Below are positions 27,145 to 36,195 of a stretch of DNA of 64,000 nucleotides, piece by piece. The stretch spans positions 1 through 64,000 of the forward strand of contig NZ_JAAHTB010000008.1 of the NCBI RefSeq assembly GCF_010692745.1, given 5' to 3'. The DNA comes from Methylobacterium sp. BTF04. GTDB taxonomy: Bacteria; Pseudomonadota; Alphaproteobacteria; Rhizobiales; Beijerinckiaceae. Numbering within the stretch: position 1 is the first letter of the stretch; each line of letters begins with the position of its first letter. Below the pieces are notes generated by a model. That model was given only the letters and a program-made list of their open reading frames with translations, made no database searches and had not been told where the DNA came from. The position numbers and the translations under genes were made by a program.

Positions 27145-27159
27145 ACCAAAAGCAGTCCA
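27145..27159. repeat. Dispersed 15-base intergenic word, copy 2
   Basis: Exact second copy of ACCAAAAGCAGTCCA (first copy 12264-12278), here in the 177-base gap between tssA and tssB. Function unknown; it could be part of a larger degenerate intergenic element. Confidence 0.4.
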
Positions 27160-27222
27160 ACAGATTCGTGGCGGCCATGCAAGAAGATTGTCGTGGTCAG
27201 TCCAATCTCGCGCGTCGATGCG

Positions 27223-28530
27223 CTACGCGGACCCGATGTCCGGCAGCACGTCCCGGAGGATCGCCAGGAAATCCCGGTCCGCCATGCCGATGGCCTTGTC
27301 GAGGAGGAGCGGGATCGGGCTCGAGGGCTCGTGCAGGCGGAAGAAGGCTCCGGCGTCCCGGATCAGCGTCATCGCCTCGGCGCGCGTCGTGGCCGGAACC
27401 GGCGGGGGAGACGCGGCGTCCGCCTCCTCGGATTCCTGATCCGCGCCGCCCGAGGCGTCGTCCGGAACCGCGGCGAGTTGATCGAAGGTGAGGCGCAAGG
27501 CTCGATTCGCCCCGATGGCGATGCTGGCGTCGGCGGCGTTGGCCGGCACGAGGATGTTCATCACCTCCAGAAAGGACTTGCCGACGAGCATCTGCGCCTG
27601 GCGCACCAGCACTTCGGCCGGGCTCGACGGCTCCCGGCTCCGCAGATAGAGCCCCGCCGCCGCCAGCGCCGCGGAGGCTTGCGCGACCGTGGCGAGCGGG
27701 CCGGTCTGCCGCAGCGCGATGAGCGGTGCCGACACACCGTCCTGCTCCGGCTCCGCAGCCTCGACGACGGGCTTGGCGGCGCCCGCGAGGAGATCGTGGA
27801 TGCGGCCGGCCAGACCACCGAGCCGGTCGAGGCCGACGGCGCCGGCATAGCCGCCCTCGGCGAGGGTCACGGCGCCGATCCGGCGCACTGACGCCGTCAC
27901 CGCCGCGAGCGCATCCCGCCGGGCCGCCAGCGCCTCCGGCTCGGTCTCCTCCACCGCCCGCTCGATGCCGGGGCGGTCCAGGACGGGCTCGCCCTCGCGG
28001 GCCGGCACTTCGCCGTCGGCGACCATCACGCTGCGGAAGGTGATCGGGCCGTAGCGGCGGCTCTGGGCGAGGACGACGTGCTGCAGCGGCATGATCACCG
28101 TCGGCACGTCCTCCAGGGCGTGCAGGATGGCGTTGCGCAGATCGAACCCGCCGCTCTCGCCTGCGGGATGGACCTCGCCCCAGCGGCTCTCCAGCAGGCT
28201 GGCGATGATTCCGAGCGCCCCCGCGAAACCGGGCAGGTCCCGGTCCAGCATGGCGAGGCGCGCCAGCAGCACGAGAATGCGGATATCCCGGGTGCGCGCC
28301 AACAGGGCCAGAAGCGCTTTGTACTCTCGCCCGAAATCGATGCCGGACCGATCGAAGGGCTGCGGACGGCCTTCGTCATCGCGGCTGAAGAAGGCGGTGG
28401 GCAGCAGCCCCTCGGCATGGGAGAGGCCGTTGAGGAAGTCGAGATCGCCGCCGTCCTCGAGGTCGGGGCCGCAGGGCGATTCCGCCGAGAGTGGCTCGGT
28501 CAACGCCGATGGATCGAGGAGGAGCGGCAA
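27223..28530 (-). CDS. tssA: T6SS cap/assembly protein TssA (ImpA family)
   Basis: A 435-residue TssA. The N-terminal ImpA domain is clear ([19 protein letters not shown] at 16-34, later [20 protein letters not shown] and [14 protein letters not shown]). The C-terminal part has two similar REPSSP-type segments ([18 protein letters not shown] and [17 protein letters not shown]), the typical TssA tail. It primes tube/sheath polymerisation on the baseplate. Translation most likely starts at TTG 28530, with GGGAG seven bases upstream. It follows ompA after 16 bases. Confidence 0.93.
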   Translation of the reverse strand: MPLLLDPSALTEPLSAESPCGPDLEDGGDLDFLNGLSHAEGLLPTAFFSRDDEGRPQPFDRSGIDFGREYKALLALLARTRDIRILVLLARLAMLDRDLPGFAGALGIIASLLESRWGEVHPAGESGGFDLRNAILHALEDVPTVIMPLQHVVLAQSRRYGPITFRSVMVADGEVPAREGEPVLDRPGIERAVEETEPEALAARRDALAAVTASVRRIGAVTLAEGGYAGAVGLDRLGGLAGRIHDLLAGAAKPVVEAAEPEQDGVSAPLIALRQTGPLATVAQASAALAAAGLYLRSREPSSPAEVLVRQAQMLVGKSFLEVMNILVPANAADASIAIGANRALRLTFDQLAAVPDDASGGADQESEEADAASPPPVPATTRAEAMTLIRDAGAFFRLHEPSSPIPLLLDKAIGMADRDFLAILRDVLPDIGSA

Positions 28531-28546
28531 CGGCCGGCTCCCGGCT

Positions 28547-29119
28547 CTATTCCAACCTCAGCCGGGTTTCGACGCGTCGATTCTCGCTGGCGTTCGGATC
28601 GGGCACCAAAGGCTTCTGCTTGCCATAGCCCTTGGCCTCGAGGCGGCCGCCGCCGACGCCGCGGGCCTTCAGATAGTCCACCACCGAGTTCGCCCGCCGC
28701 ATCGACAGGTCGAGGTTGAAGGCGTCGCTGCCCGTCCCGTCGGTGTGACCCTCCACCACGAAGAGCGCGGCGGCCAGCTGCGGGTCCTTCAGCGCCCGGA
28801 CGAACTCGTCCAGATTGGCGCGGGCCGGCTGGGTGAGATGGTCGGAATTGTAATCGAAGTTGACGCGCAGATCGAAGCCGTCGACAGGCTTGGACCGCTC
28901 TGGTATCTGTTTGGAGCACTCGGTCTCGGTTCCGATACAGAGGGCGCGCGGTTCGCCGAGCTTCTTTCCGGCGGAAAAGTGGGCGACGACATCGGAGGCC
29001 TTGTAGGACGGGTCGGCCGAAGCGGTCGCCCCAAGGGCAATGAACACGAGGCTCGGCAAGGCTAGAGAGCACCAACCCGCATTGATCATATCGCGCACCC
29101 GAGTCGTATGTCTGGACAT
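28547..29119 (-). CDS. OmpA-family peptidoglycan-binding protein, first gene of T6SS arm 1
   Basis: A 190-residue exported protein. After a basic N-terminus and hydrophobic stretch (ending GATASA) comes a short linker with two Cys (CIGTETEC) and an OmpA-C domain at about 90-190 ([60 protein letters not shown]). This anchors to peptidoglycan. ATG 29119 is preferred over 29089 because it supplies the positive n-region of the signal; neither has a clear ribosome site. As leader gene of the minus-strand arm, it may substitute in part for the missing TssJ-type outer-membrane anchoring, which is inference. Confidence 0.8.
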   Translation of the reverse strand: MSRHTTRVRDMINAGWCSLALPSLVFIALGATASADPSYKASDVVAHFSAGKKLGEPRALCIGTETECSKQIPERSKPVDGFDLRVNFDYNSDHLTQPARANLDEFVRALKDPQLAAALFVVEGHTDGTGSDAFNLDLSMRRANSVVDYLKARGVGGGRLEAKGYGKQKPLVPDPNASENRRVETRLRLE

Positions 29120-29191
29120 AAGGCGGATGCTAATCTTGAAGAACGCCGCAAGCAATGCGAGACACAATAAAAATCTAGCTCGGAACAAGAT
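29120..29191. promoter_or_regulatory. Divergent promoter region of the two T6SS arms
   Basis: The 72 bases between ompA (minus) and vgrG (plus) must carry or overlap promoters for both T6SS arms. The stretch is AT-rich compared with its surroundings (ACACAATAAAAATCTAG near 29160). I cannot assign -35/-10 boxes with confidence, and I see no sigma-54 motif or inverted repeat. Confidence 0.5.
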
Positions 29192-31033
29192 ATGAGCTTG
29201 GAACACTCCAGCCAATTTTCTCACTCCGGCCGCGTTGCCGAGTTGGTGACTTCGATTGGTCGCGATAAGTTTGCCTTGACGCATTTCGAGGCCGAAGAAG
29301 GCCTGAGCACCTTGTTCGCATACACGGTCGACGCCCTCTGTGACGAGCGCGCCTTCGACTTCGACAAACTCCTCGGTAAGAATGCCCACGTGATGTTCCG
29401 CTCCTACGACGGCGTGGAGCGATGCTTCAACGGCGTGGTCGTGGATGCGGTTTGGACCGGTGTCCGGCAGGCGTCCTACGCCTATCGTTTCACCTTGCGG
29501 CCCTGGTTCTGGCTGCTCGGGCGCACGGCCAACTGCCGCATCTTCAAGGACAAGAGCGTCGTCGACATCGTCGAAGAGGTGTTCAAGGCTGCAGGCTTCA
29601 CCGATTTCGAGGTCAAAGCCAGCCGCGGCGATTACGAGAAGATCGAATACTGCGTCCAGTACCGCGAGAGCGATCTGGCCTTCGTCTCGCGCCTGCTGGA
29701 GGAATGGGGGATCTATACATTCCACGAGCACAGCGCGAGCAAGCATCAACTGGTGCTCGCCGATTCGCGCTCATGCCACAAGCCGGTGAAGGGCGGTGGC
29801 GGGACGATCCCCTTCATCCAGCTCGGCGGCCAGGACCGGCGCGAGCGCGAGCACGTCTCGACGTGGCGGGCGGATCGCAGCTTCCGCACCGGCCGATTCT
29901 CGACCAACGACTTCGATTACATGAAGCCCACCGCCGATCTGAAGGCGGATGCGCGCGGTTCGGAGCGCTACGACAAGAGCAGTCTCGAATCCTACGATTA
30001 CCCGGGTCGCTACAGCGAGCGCGATCTCGGCCGAAAGCGGACCAAGGTCCGGCTCGAAGCCGATCAGGCTTTGGACCATCGCCGTTCGGCGTCGGGGGAT
30101 GCCGCGAGCCTGTATCCGGGCGGCCTCGTCACGATCCGCCAGCATCCCACCGACGATGGGCAGTATCTCGTCGTCTCCGCACGCCACGTCATCGCGCCGG
30201 AGACCTACCGGAGCGGGGACGGCGCCGCAGCCGGCGAGGTCTATTCCGGCGTCTACGAATTGCTCCCCGTCGACCGCCCTTTCCGCGCACCGCTGCTGAC
30301 GCCGCGGCCACGCGTCCACGGCCCGCAGACCGCGATGGTGGTGACGCGCAAGGGCAAGGAGAGCGAAGAGATCGACGTCGACGAGGAGGGCCGCATCTTC
30401 ATCCAGTTCCATTGGAACCGGGACAAGGACCGGATCTCGCGTCCCGTGCGCGTGGCGCAGATGTGGGCCGGAAAGTCCTGGGGGTTCCAGGTGATCCCGC
30501 GCGTCGGCCAGGAGGTGGTGGTGCAGTTCCTCGAGGGCGATCCGGACCAGCCGCTCGTCGTCGGCGCCGTCTACAACAAGGATTATCCGTATCCCTACAA
30601 GCTGCCGGACGAGAAGACCGTCTCGGGCATGAAGTCCGATTCGACCAAGGGCCACGGCGGCTCCAACGTGCTCACCTTCGACGACAAGAAGTCGTCCGAG
30701 ACGATCACGTTGCGCGCGGAAAAAGACCTCGAATCGGTGGTGCGCAACACCGAGACCCGCGAGATCGGAGTCGCGTTCGCGACGCCTTGCGGCAAGCCCT
30801 CCCGTGCGACGACGCTGAAGAACGGCGACGAGACCCTCAAGGTCGAGAGCGGCAACTGGAAATCCGACGTCGCCCAGGAAGTCCACATCAAGGCGGGCAC
30901 GAAGATCGTGCTCGAGGTCGGGGCGAGCAAGATCACCATGGACCCGGCCTCGATCACCATCGAAGCCGGGACGATCACCGTGCAGGGCACCGCGCTGATC
31001 GAGGAAAAAGCCCCCATGATCACGCTGAACTGA
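29192..31033 (+). CDS. vgrG: VgrG, T6SS spike protein (TssI)
   Basis: A 613-residue VgrG. Residues about 10-370 are the gp27-like part (FEAEEGLSTLFAYTVDAL, LEEWGIYTFHEH); 370-470 the OB/gp5 region (EIDVDEEGRIFIQFHW, PRVGQEVVVQFLEGDPDQP); 470-613 the beta-helical needle ending GTALIEEKAPMITLN. No C-terminal effector extension is present, so cargo must bind non-covalently. Start ATG 29192 has GGAACAAG just upstream. It heads the plus-strand arm and is followed after 10 bases by a DUF6931-type gene, a likely partner. Confidence 0.95.
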   Translation: MSLEHSSQFSHSGRVAELVTSIGRDKFALTHFEAEEGLSTLFAYTVDALCDERAFDFDKLLGKNAHVMFRSYDGVERCFNGVVVDAVWTGVRQASYAYRFTLRPWFWLLGRTANCRIFKDKSVVDIVEEVFKAAGFTDFEVKASRGDYEKIEYCVQYRESDLAFVSRLLEEWGIYTFHEHSASKHQLVLADSRSCHKPVKGGGGTIPFIQLGGQDRREREHVSTWRADRSFRTGRFSTNDFDYMKPTADLKADARGSERYDKSSLESYDYPGRYSERDLGRKRTKVRLEADQALDHRRSASGDAASLYPGGLVTIRQHPTDDGQYLVVSARHVIAPETYRSGDGAAAGEVYSGVYELLPVDRPFRAPLLTPRPRVHGPQTAMVVTRKGKESEEIDVDEEGRIFIQFHWNRDKDRISRPVRVAQMWAGKSWGFQVIPRVGQEVVVQFLEGDPDQPLVVGAVYNKDYPYPYKLPDEKTVSGMKSDSTKGHGGSNVLTFDDKKSSETITLRAEKDLESVVRNTETREIGVAFATPCGKPSRATTLKNGDETLKVESGNWKSDVAQEVHIKAGTKIVLEVGASKITMDPASITIEAGTITVQGTALIEEKAPMITLN

Positions 31034-31043
31034 CGAGGCGTTC

Positions 31044-31604
31044 GTGGCCGGCTCCCGTTTCAGTACCGCCCGAGAAGTCTTCGAGGCCTTTCCGAGCACG
31101 GAGCGCGACATCAGCGCCGCGCCGACCGATGAACCGCCCCTGGTCTTTCTCGAAAGCCTGCGGCGCGGCGGCACCCCGGAGGATGCGGTCAGCCTCCTCG
31201 CCTACAGCCTCGACCGACGCGAGGCGGTCTGGTGGTCCGCCCAGAGTGTTCGCCTTCTGATGCGGATCGCCAACGGCCAGGAGGATGCGCCCTTGCGGGC
31301 CGCCGAGGCCTGGGTCCGCGATCCCGACGACCTCCTGCGCCGCGATGCGCTCCGGCTCGGCATGTTGGGCAACCGGCGACTCGCCACGTCGTGGGTGGCT
31401 CTGGCGGCAGGCTGGTCGGGCGGCAATGTCGGTCCCAGCGTCCACGCGATCGTCCCGGCGACCCCCGAGATGACGCCGAAGGCCGTGCGCACCGCGATCC
31501 TCGTGGCTTTGGCCACCGTCAACGCCCGCGAGCGCTCCGACCGGCTCCAGGCCTCCATCGACATCGGTGTGCCGCTGATGCGCCCGCGCGGCGGTGAAGG
31601 GTGA
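31044..31604 (+). CDS. DUF6931-type protein, T6SS-linked
   Basis: A 186-residue cytoplasmic all-helical protein with PLVFLESLRRGGTPEDAV, SLDRREAVWWSAQSVRLL and VAWSGGN-like segments; I recall this style as the T6SS-associated DUF6931 family, without certainty. GTG 31044 has GAGG three to seven bases upstream and lies 10 bases after vgrG, so the two are translated from one transcript. It could be an adaptor or chaperone for VgrG or its cargo. No catalytic motif is seen. Confidence 0.65.
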   Translation: MAGSRFSTAREVFEAFPSTERDISAAPTDEPPLVFLESLRRGGTPEDAVSLLAYSLDRREAVWWSAQSVRLLMRIANGQEDAPLRAAEAWVRDPDDLLRRDALRLGMLGNRRLATSWVALAAGWSGGNVGPSVHAIVPATPEMTPKAVRTAILVALATVNARERSDRLQASIDIGVPLMRPRGGEG

Positions 31605-31701
31605 ATGCCCCGCCCGCTCTCCGTCGCGCCGGCCTCGCACCGGGGCACCGGTCGGCACGCCCGGATCGGAAGGGTTATGGGATGATGCGGCGAGCGAGAC
31701 G

Positions 31702-33108
31702 ATGAGCCTGACCCTCACCATCGAAAACGTCGCCGCGCTGCCGGATGGCGGCCCCCTGAGCGTCAGCCTCGCAGGCCGGCGCGGCCTCGATATCGGGCGC
31801 GACCAGTATCTCGACTGGACCTTGCCGGACCCCGATCGGGCGATCTCGGGCAAGCATGCCGAGTTGCGCCACCGCGATGGCGGCTACTGGCTGCAGGACG
31901 TCTCCCGCAACGGCACCTTCCTCAATCGCAATCCGCAGCGGCTCCAGGAGGCGCATCGCCTCAAGGACGGCGATCGGATCCAGATCGGCCGTTACGTCAT
32001 CCTCGTCCGGATCGACGGCGAGGCGGCCGCGGCCGTGCCGCCGGCTCCGGCCCTCGGCGTCACGCCAGGGGAGTATTGGGACCCGCAAGGGGCCGTGCCC
32101 CCGCCGATCCCCAGCCGCGACCTGAGACCGCCGGCGGCGCTGCGTCCGGTCAAGCCCGACTTCATCGACTGGGCGGTCGACCTGCCGGGGTGGCAGGGGG
32201 CCGAACCCGCGCCGCGCCGGGAGGCGCAGCCCGAGGATGCCATGGACTGGGCACGCGCGACCCCGCCGCCGGCCGCCCCGCTGCCGCCACCCATGCCGAC
32301 GCCGCGGCGCCCGCACGATCCGGCTGCTGCGTTCCCACCGCCCCGGGAGGCCGATCCGCCCCACCCCGAAGGCCGTCGCGAGCCCGAGGCTTTTCGCGAA
32401 CCGGATCCGTCCCCCGGCGACAGCCCATGGGGGGCGCCGGCCCCGCGCATCGCGGCCTCCGAGGCCGGACCAAGAACGAGCCAAACCGAGCCGCGCGAGC
32501 GGCGGGAGGTGCCACGGCCGCCAGACCCGATTCGGGACGACGTCTTCGTGCAGCGGTTCGCGGCGGGTCTCGGGATTTCGCCCGACGTGCTCGCCTGGCA
32601 GGATCCGGGGGACCTGGCCCAGGAGGCGGGGGCGCTGCTGCGCTTCTGCGCGGAGAACCTCAAACAACTCCTCGCCGCGCGCGCCGAATCCAAGCGTGCG
32701 GCCCGCGCCACCAGCCAGACCATGATCCAGGCGCTCGACAACAACCCGCTGAAATTCGCGCCCACGGTGGACGATGCCCTGCGGATCATGATGGGGCGCC
32801 CGTCGAGCGGCTATCTCACCGCCGAGCGGGCGCTCGACGCCAGCTTCCGCGACCTGAAGACCCATCAGGTCAAGACCTATGCGGCGATGCAGAACGCCCT
32901 GCGGCTGCTGATCGAGGATCTGGGACCGGAGGGCGTCGAGGCCTCCGACGAGAAGGATCGCGGCCTCGGAGGCCTGCTCGGCTCGCGCAAGGCGCGCCTG
33001 TGGGACATCTACACCACGCGCTGGGATGCCCTGGCCTCTCCGCACGAAGACGGATTGGTCGATGCCTTCATGCTCTTCTTCTCCGATTGCTACGACAACA
33101 AACGCTAG
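31702..33108 (+). CDS. tagH: FHA-domain T6SS regulator TagH (Fha/ImpI)
   Basis: A 468-residue protein with an N-terminal FHA domain at about 1-110 carrying the phosphothreonine-binding pattern: LDIGRDQYLDW, ISGKHAEL, LQDVSRNGTFLN. A long Pro/Ala-rich linker (about 120-290) leads to a conserved helical C-terminal domain (FVQRFAAGLGISPDVLAW, then DNNPLKFAPTVDDAL and ERALDASFRDLKTHQ) shared by TagH/ImpI proteins. It reads Thr phosphorylation by PpkA and promotes assembly. ATG 31702 is the family start. It lies between the DUF6931-type gene and tssK. Confidence 0.9.
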   Translation: MSLTLTIENVAALPDGGPLSVSLAGRRGLDIGRDQYLDWTLPDPDRAISGKHAELRHRDGGYWLQDVSRNGTFLNRNPQRLQEAHRLKDGDRIQIGRYVILVRIDGEAAAAVPPAPALGVTPGEYWDPQGAVPPPIPSRDLRPPAALRPVKPDFIDWAVDLPGWQGAEPAPRREAQPEDAMDWARATPPPAAPLPPPMPTPRRPHDPAAAFPPPREADPPHPEGRREPEAFREPDPSPGDSPWGAPAPRIAASEAGPRTSQTEPRERREVPRPPDPIRDDVFVQRFAAGLGISPDVLAWQDPGDLAQEAGALLRFCAENLKQLLAARAESKRAARATSQTMIQALDNNPLKFAPTVDDALRIMMGRPSSGYLTAERALDASFRDLKTHQVKTYAAMQNALRLLIEDLGPEGVEASDEKDRGLGGLLGSRKARLWDIYTTRWDALASPHEDGLVDAFMLFFSDCYDNKR

Positions 33109-33295
33109 CGGTCGGAATTTCCGCTGTCGAAACCGGCGGCAGCGCTGGGTGAAGTGCTGGTCATACCAAAAAAAGCCAGTATGATTTCGGCGCGCTCCGT
33201 GCGGTCACGGCCCGCCTCTGCGTTTCAGCCGGCCGCATGCGGGCGCAGGGCGAGCGGAGGGACGACGTCCATCTCGGCCGGGAGAACGCGCGGCG

Positions 33296-34633
33296 ATGTC
33301 TTGGAAGAGTAAGGTAGTCTGGTCGGAGGGGTTGTTCCTGCGGCCGCATCATCTCCAGCAGAACGACCGCTACGTCGAAGGGCTGATCGAGAGTCGGACC
33401 CGTCACGTCACGCCCTATCCGTGGGGGTTCTCGACCCTGGAGATCGACCGCGATCTCGCCCAGCAAAGCCGATTTTCCGTGCGGCGCGCGATCGGCATCA
33501 TGCCGGACGGCACGCCGTTCGATATCCCCGGCGACAGCCCGCTGCCTCCCCCCATCGACATACCGGACGGCGCGGCCAAGCAGGTGGTCTGGCTGTCGAT
33601 GCCGATCGGTGCGCCCAACACGCGCGAGGTCGAGCCGGCCGAGGCCGAGAGCGCCAGCCGCTTCGTGCCGGCGAGCGTACGCCTCATCGACACGACGTCG
33701 GCCCTGCGGGTCGAGGAGGAGATCGACGTCGCCCAGCCGCGCCTCGCCTACGAGCTGCGCAAGACCGCCAAGCCCGGCTATGTCGGCCTCCCGGTGGGAC
33801 GCATCGTCGAGGTGCGCGACCGGACCATCGTCTTCGACGAAACCTTCGCCCCGCCGGTGCTGGCCTGTTCGAGCCATGCGGTGGTGCATGGCTGGATCGA
33901 GCGGGTGATCGGTTGGATCGAGAACAAGCTCGAGGAACTTGCCCGATACGCCGCCGACCCCACCGCCGGGGGCGGCCTTCAGAGCGCCGACTACTTCATC
34001 CTGCAACTGCTCAACCGGCATATCCCGGTGTTGCAGCACTTCGAACGCTCCCGCTATGTCCACCCCGAGCGGCTCTACGAGGAATTCCTGCGCATCGCCG
34101 GGGAACTGGCGACCTTCACCACCGCCGAACGCCGGGCGCGCAGCTACCCGCCCTACGACCACGACGACCTCGAGAGCACCTTCGCGCCCGTGGTGCGCGA
34201 CATCCAGGACTTCCTCTCGGCCCAGCTCGGGCGCCGTGCCATTCGCCTGGAGATCATCGAGCGGGCGCCCAACGCCTTCGTCTCGATGATCCGCGACCGC
34301 AACCTGTTCCGCAACGCCAGCCTCGTCCTCGAGGTCGCCGCACGCCGACCGCTGACCGAGATCCAGTCCCAGTTCCCGCAGCTCTTCAAGATCGGCCCCA
34401 ACACCAAGATGAACGAGATCGTCCACGCCCACCTGCCGGGCGTGGCGCTGGTCCACCTGCCGACGCCGCCCCCGCAGATCCGGGCGATCACCGACCACGT
34501 CTATTTCCTGCTCGACCGGCAATCGCCGCTCTGGCCGGACTTCTCCATCGCCTCGTCGATCGGAATGCACTTCTCCGGCGACTGGCCGCAACTGGAGCTC
34601 GAGCTGTGGGCCGTGCTCGAGGGGCGGCGATGA
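33296..34633 (+). CDS. tssK: T6SS baseplate-membrane connector TssK
   Basis: A 445-residue TssK (ImpJ/VasE family). The start MSWKSKVVWSEGLFLRPHHLQQ is diagnostic, and further family segments are YELRKTAKPGYVGLPVGRI and the C-terminal GVALVHLPTPPPQIR. It joins the TssE-F-G baseplate to TssL/TssM. It follows tagH after 187 bases with no other gene; that gap could hold a secondary promoter. Length is usual. Confidence 0.95.
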   Translation: MSWKSKVVWSEGLFLRPHHLQQNDRYVEGLIESRTRHVTPYPWGFSTLEIDRDLAQQSRFSVRRAIGIMPDGTPFDIPGDSPLPPPIDIPDGAAKQVVWLSMPIGAPNTREVEPAEAESASRFVPASVRLIDTTSALRVEEEIDVAQPRLAYELRKTAKPGYVGLPVGRIVEVRDRTIVFDETFAPPVLACSSHAVVHGWIERVIGWIENKLEELARYAADPTAGGGLQSADYFILQLLNRHIPVLQHFERSRYVHPERLYEEFLRIAGELATFTTAERRARSYPPYDHDDLESTFAPVVRDIQDFLSAQLGRRAIRLEIIERAPNAFVSMIRDRNLFRNASLVLEVAARRPLTEIQSQFPQLFKIGPNTKMNEIVHAHLPGVALVHLPTPPPQIRAITDHVYFLLDRQSPLWPDFSIASSIGMHFSGDWPQLELELWAVLEGRR

Positions 34634-34724
34634 CGCTCCGGTCCGCCTTGCGCGATGCGGGGGTGACCGCCGATCCGGCTCGCCTCTGCTGCGGGCCTTC
34701 CCGCGGCCTGGGTGATCCAACCGC

Positions 34725-36146
34725 ATGAGCGATCCGTTCGGCCGCAGCGACCGCACCATCATCCTGCCGGATCCCGGCGGGCGGCGAAAGCTCGCGGAGC
34801 CGCCGCCCTATCAGCCGCCCTCGCCGGTGCCACAGCGCGCCGCGCCGGTGCCGGACCAGGACGATTGGGCGAATTCCGACCTCGCCGCCCGGGCGCAGCC
34901 GGCTCCCGTCGCCCCGGCACCCGGCGAGCGCCAGCGCGCCCTCGTGATGAAGCGGGACGTGGTGGTGGCGCCCAATGCCAACCCGTTCCTGCGGGCGGCG
35001 GGCCCCCTGCTGCTGCTGCTGGGACGGCTGAGGGTTCAGCTCTCGCAGGCCTCGTTCTCCAACCTGATGGAGCAGGTCGCGGCCAGCATCGACGAGTTCG
35101 AGACGCAGACGCGCAGCGCCGGCGTCTCGGCGGAGCAGGTCAGGGCGGCCAAGTATGTCGTCTGCGCCACCGCCGACGACATCGTCCAGAACATTCCCAC
35201 CGACGAGCGCCACGTCTGGGCGCAGTACAGCATGCTGAGCCGGTTCTTCGGCGAGCGGGTCGGCGGTGTCCGGTTCTTCGAGGAACTGGACAAGGCCAAG
35301 GTCGACCCGAGCGGCAATTATCATCTGCTGGAACTCATCCATGCCTGCCTCGGCATCGGCTTTCAGGGCGTGCACCGGACCTCCGGGGGCGGAGCCGCGA
35401 ACCTGCAGCAGATCCAGCGCAATCTCTACGAGTTGCTGCGGCGGACGCGGCCGGTCGACCGCGAGGTTTCGCCGCGCTGGCAGGGGCAGGCGATCGTGCC
35501 GGAGGCGTTTCGGTACCAGATTCCGGTCTGGGCCATGGCGGCGGTGATCGCCGCGCTGCTGCTGGGCTTCTTCCTCCTGCTGCGCACACTGCTGACCGGG
35601 AACGCCGAGGCCGCCGCGGATGGCCTCGTCACGCTCCATCCCGGCGGTGAGATCGCGATCCAGCGCCAGATCTACAAGCCGCCGCCGCCCCCTCCCCCTC
35701 CGCCGCCCGCGAGCCAGGCCGGCCAGTACCAGGAGGCCTTGCGCACCGAGATCGCCGATACGTCGATTTCGGTGATCGAGAACGGCAACCAGATCGTGAT
35801 CCGTGTCGCTGCGGCGCTGTTCGCCCCGGCCGATGCCCAGGTCAAACCGGCCTTCAAAGCCCTGATCCAACGCCTCGCGGGGCTGCTGGAGAAGGGGGCA
35901 GGCCCGATCAAGGTGGTGGGCCATACCGACGTGATCCCGATCAAGACGGTGCGCTTCCCCTCGAATTTCGTGCTGTCGCAGGAGCGCGCCAAGGCGGTGG
36001 CCGAGATCATCAAGGCCGGCGTCTCGAAGCCGGAGCGCGTCGAGGTGGAGGGCAAGGGCGCCGACGTGCCGCTGGCCTCCAACAAGACGCCGGAGGGGCG
36101 CGCCCGAAACCGCCGCGTCGACATCGTCGTCCCGCGCGACCGGTGA
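34725..36146 (+). CDS. tssL: T6SS membrane-complex protein TssL with OmpA domain
   Basis: A 473-residue evolved TssL. Residues 1-80 are a Pro-rich cytoplasmic region, 85-255 the DotU/IcmH domain (NPFLRAAGPLLLLLGRLR, ADDIVQNIP), 265-285 a transmembrane helix (WAMAAVIAALLLGFFLLL), then a run of prolines at about 323-333, and a C-terminal OmpA-like peptidoglycan-binding domain (KVVGHTDVIPIKTVRFPSN, RARNRRVDIVV). The fused wall-binding domain replaces the separate TagL/TagN proteins of other systems. It follows tssK after 91 bases and precedes tssM by 49. Confidence 0.94.
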   Translation: MSDPFGRSDRTIILPDPGGRRKLAEPPPYQPPSPVPQRAAPVPDQDDWANSDLAARAQPAPVAPAPGERQRALVMKRDVVVAPNANPFLRAAGPLLLLLGRLRVQLSQASFSNLMEQVAASIDEFETQTRSAGVSAEQVRAAKYVVCATADDIVQNIPTDERHVWAQYSMLSRFFGERVGGVRFFEELDKAKVDPSGNYHLLELIHACLGIGFQGVHRTSGGGAANLQQIQRNLYELLRRTRPVDREVSPRWQGQAIVPEAFRYQIPVWAMAAVIAALLLGFFLLLRTLLTGNAEAAADGLVTLHPGGEIAIQRQIYKPPPPPPPPPPASQAGQYQEALRTEIADTSISVIENGNQIVIRVAAALFAPADAQVKPAFKALIQRLAGLLEKGAGPIKVVGHTDVIPIKTVRFPSNFVLSQERAKAVAEIIKAGVSKPERVEVEGKGADVPLASNKTPEGRARNRRVDIVVPRDR

Positions 36147-36195
36147 GGGGGGAAGCGATGCGCGATCCGATGCGCGATCCGAGGGGACACCGCCG

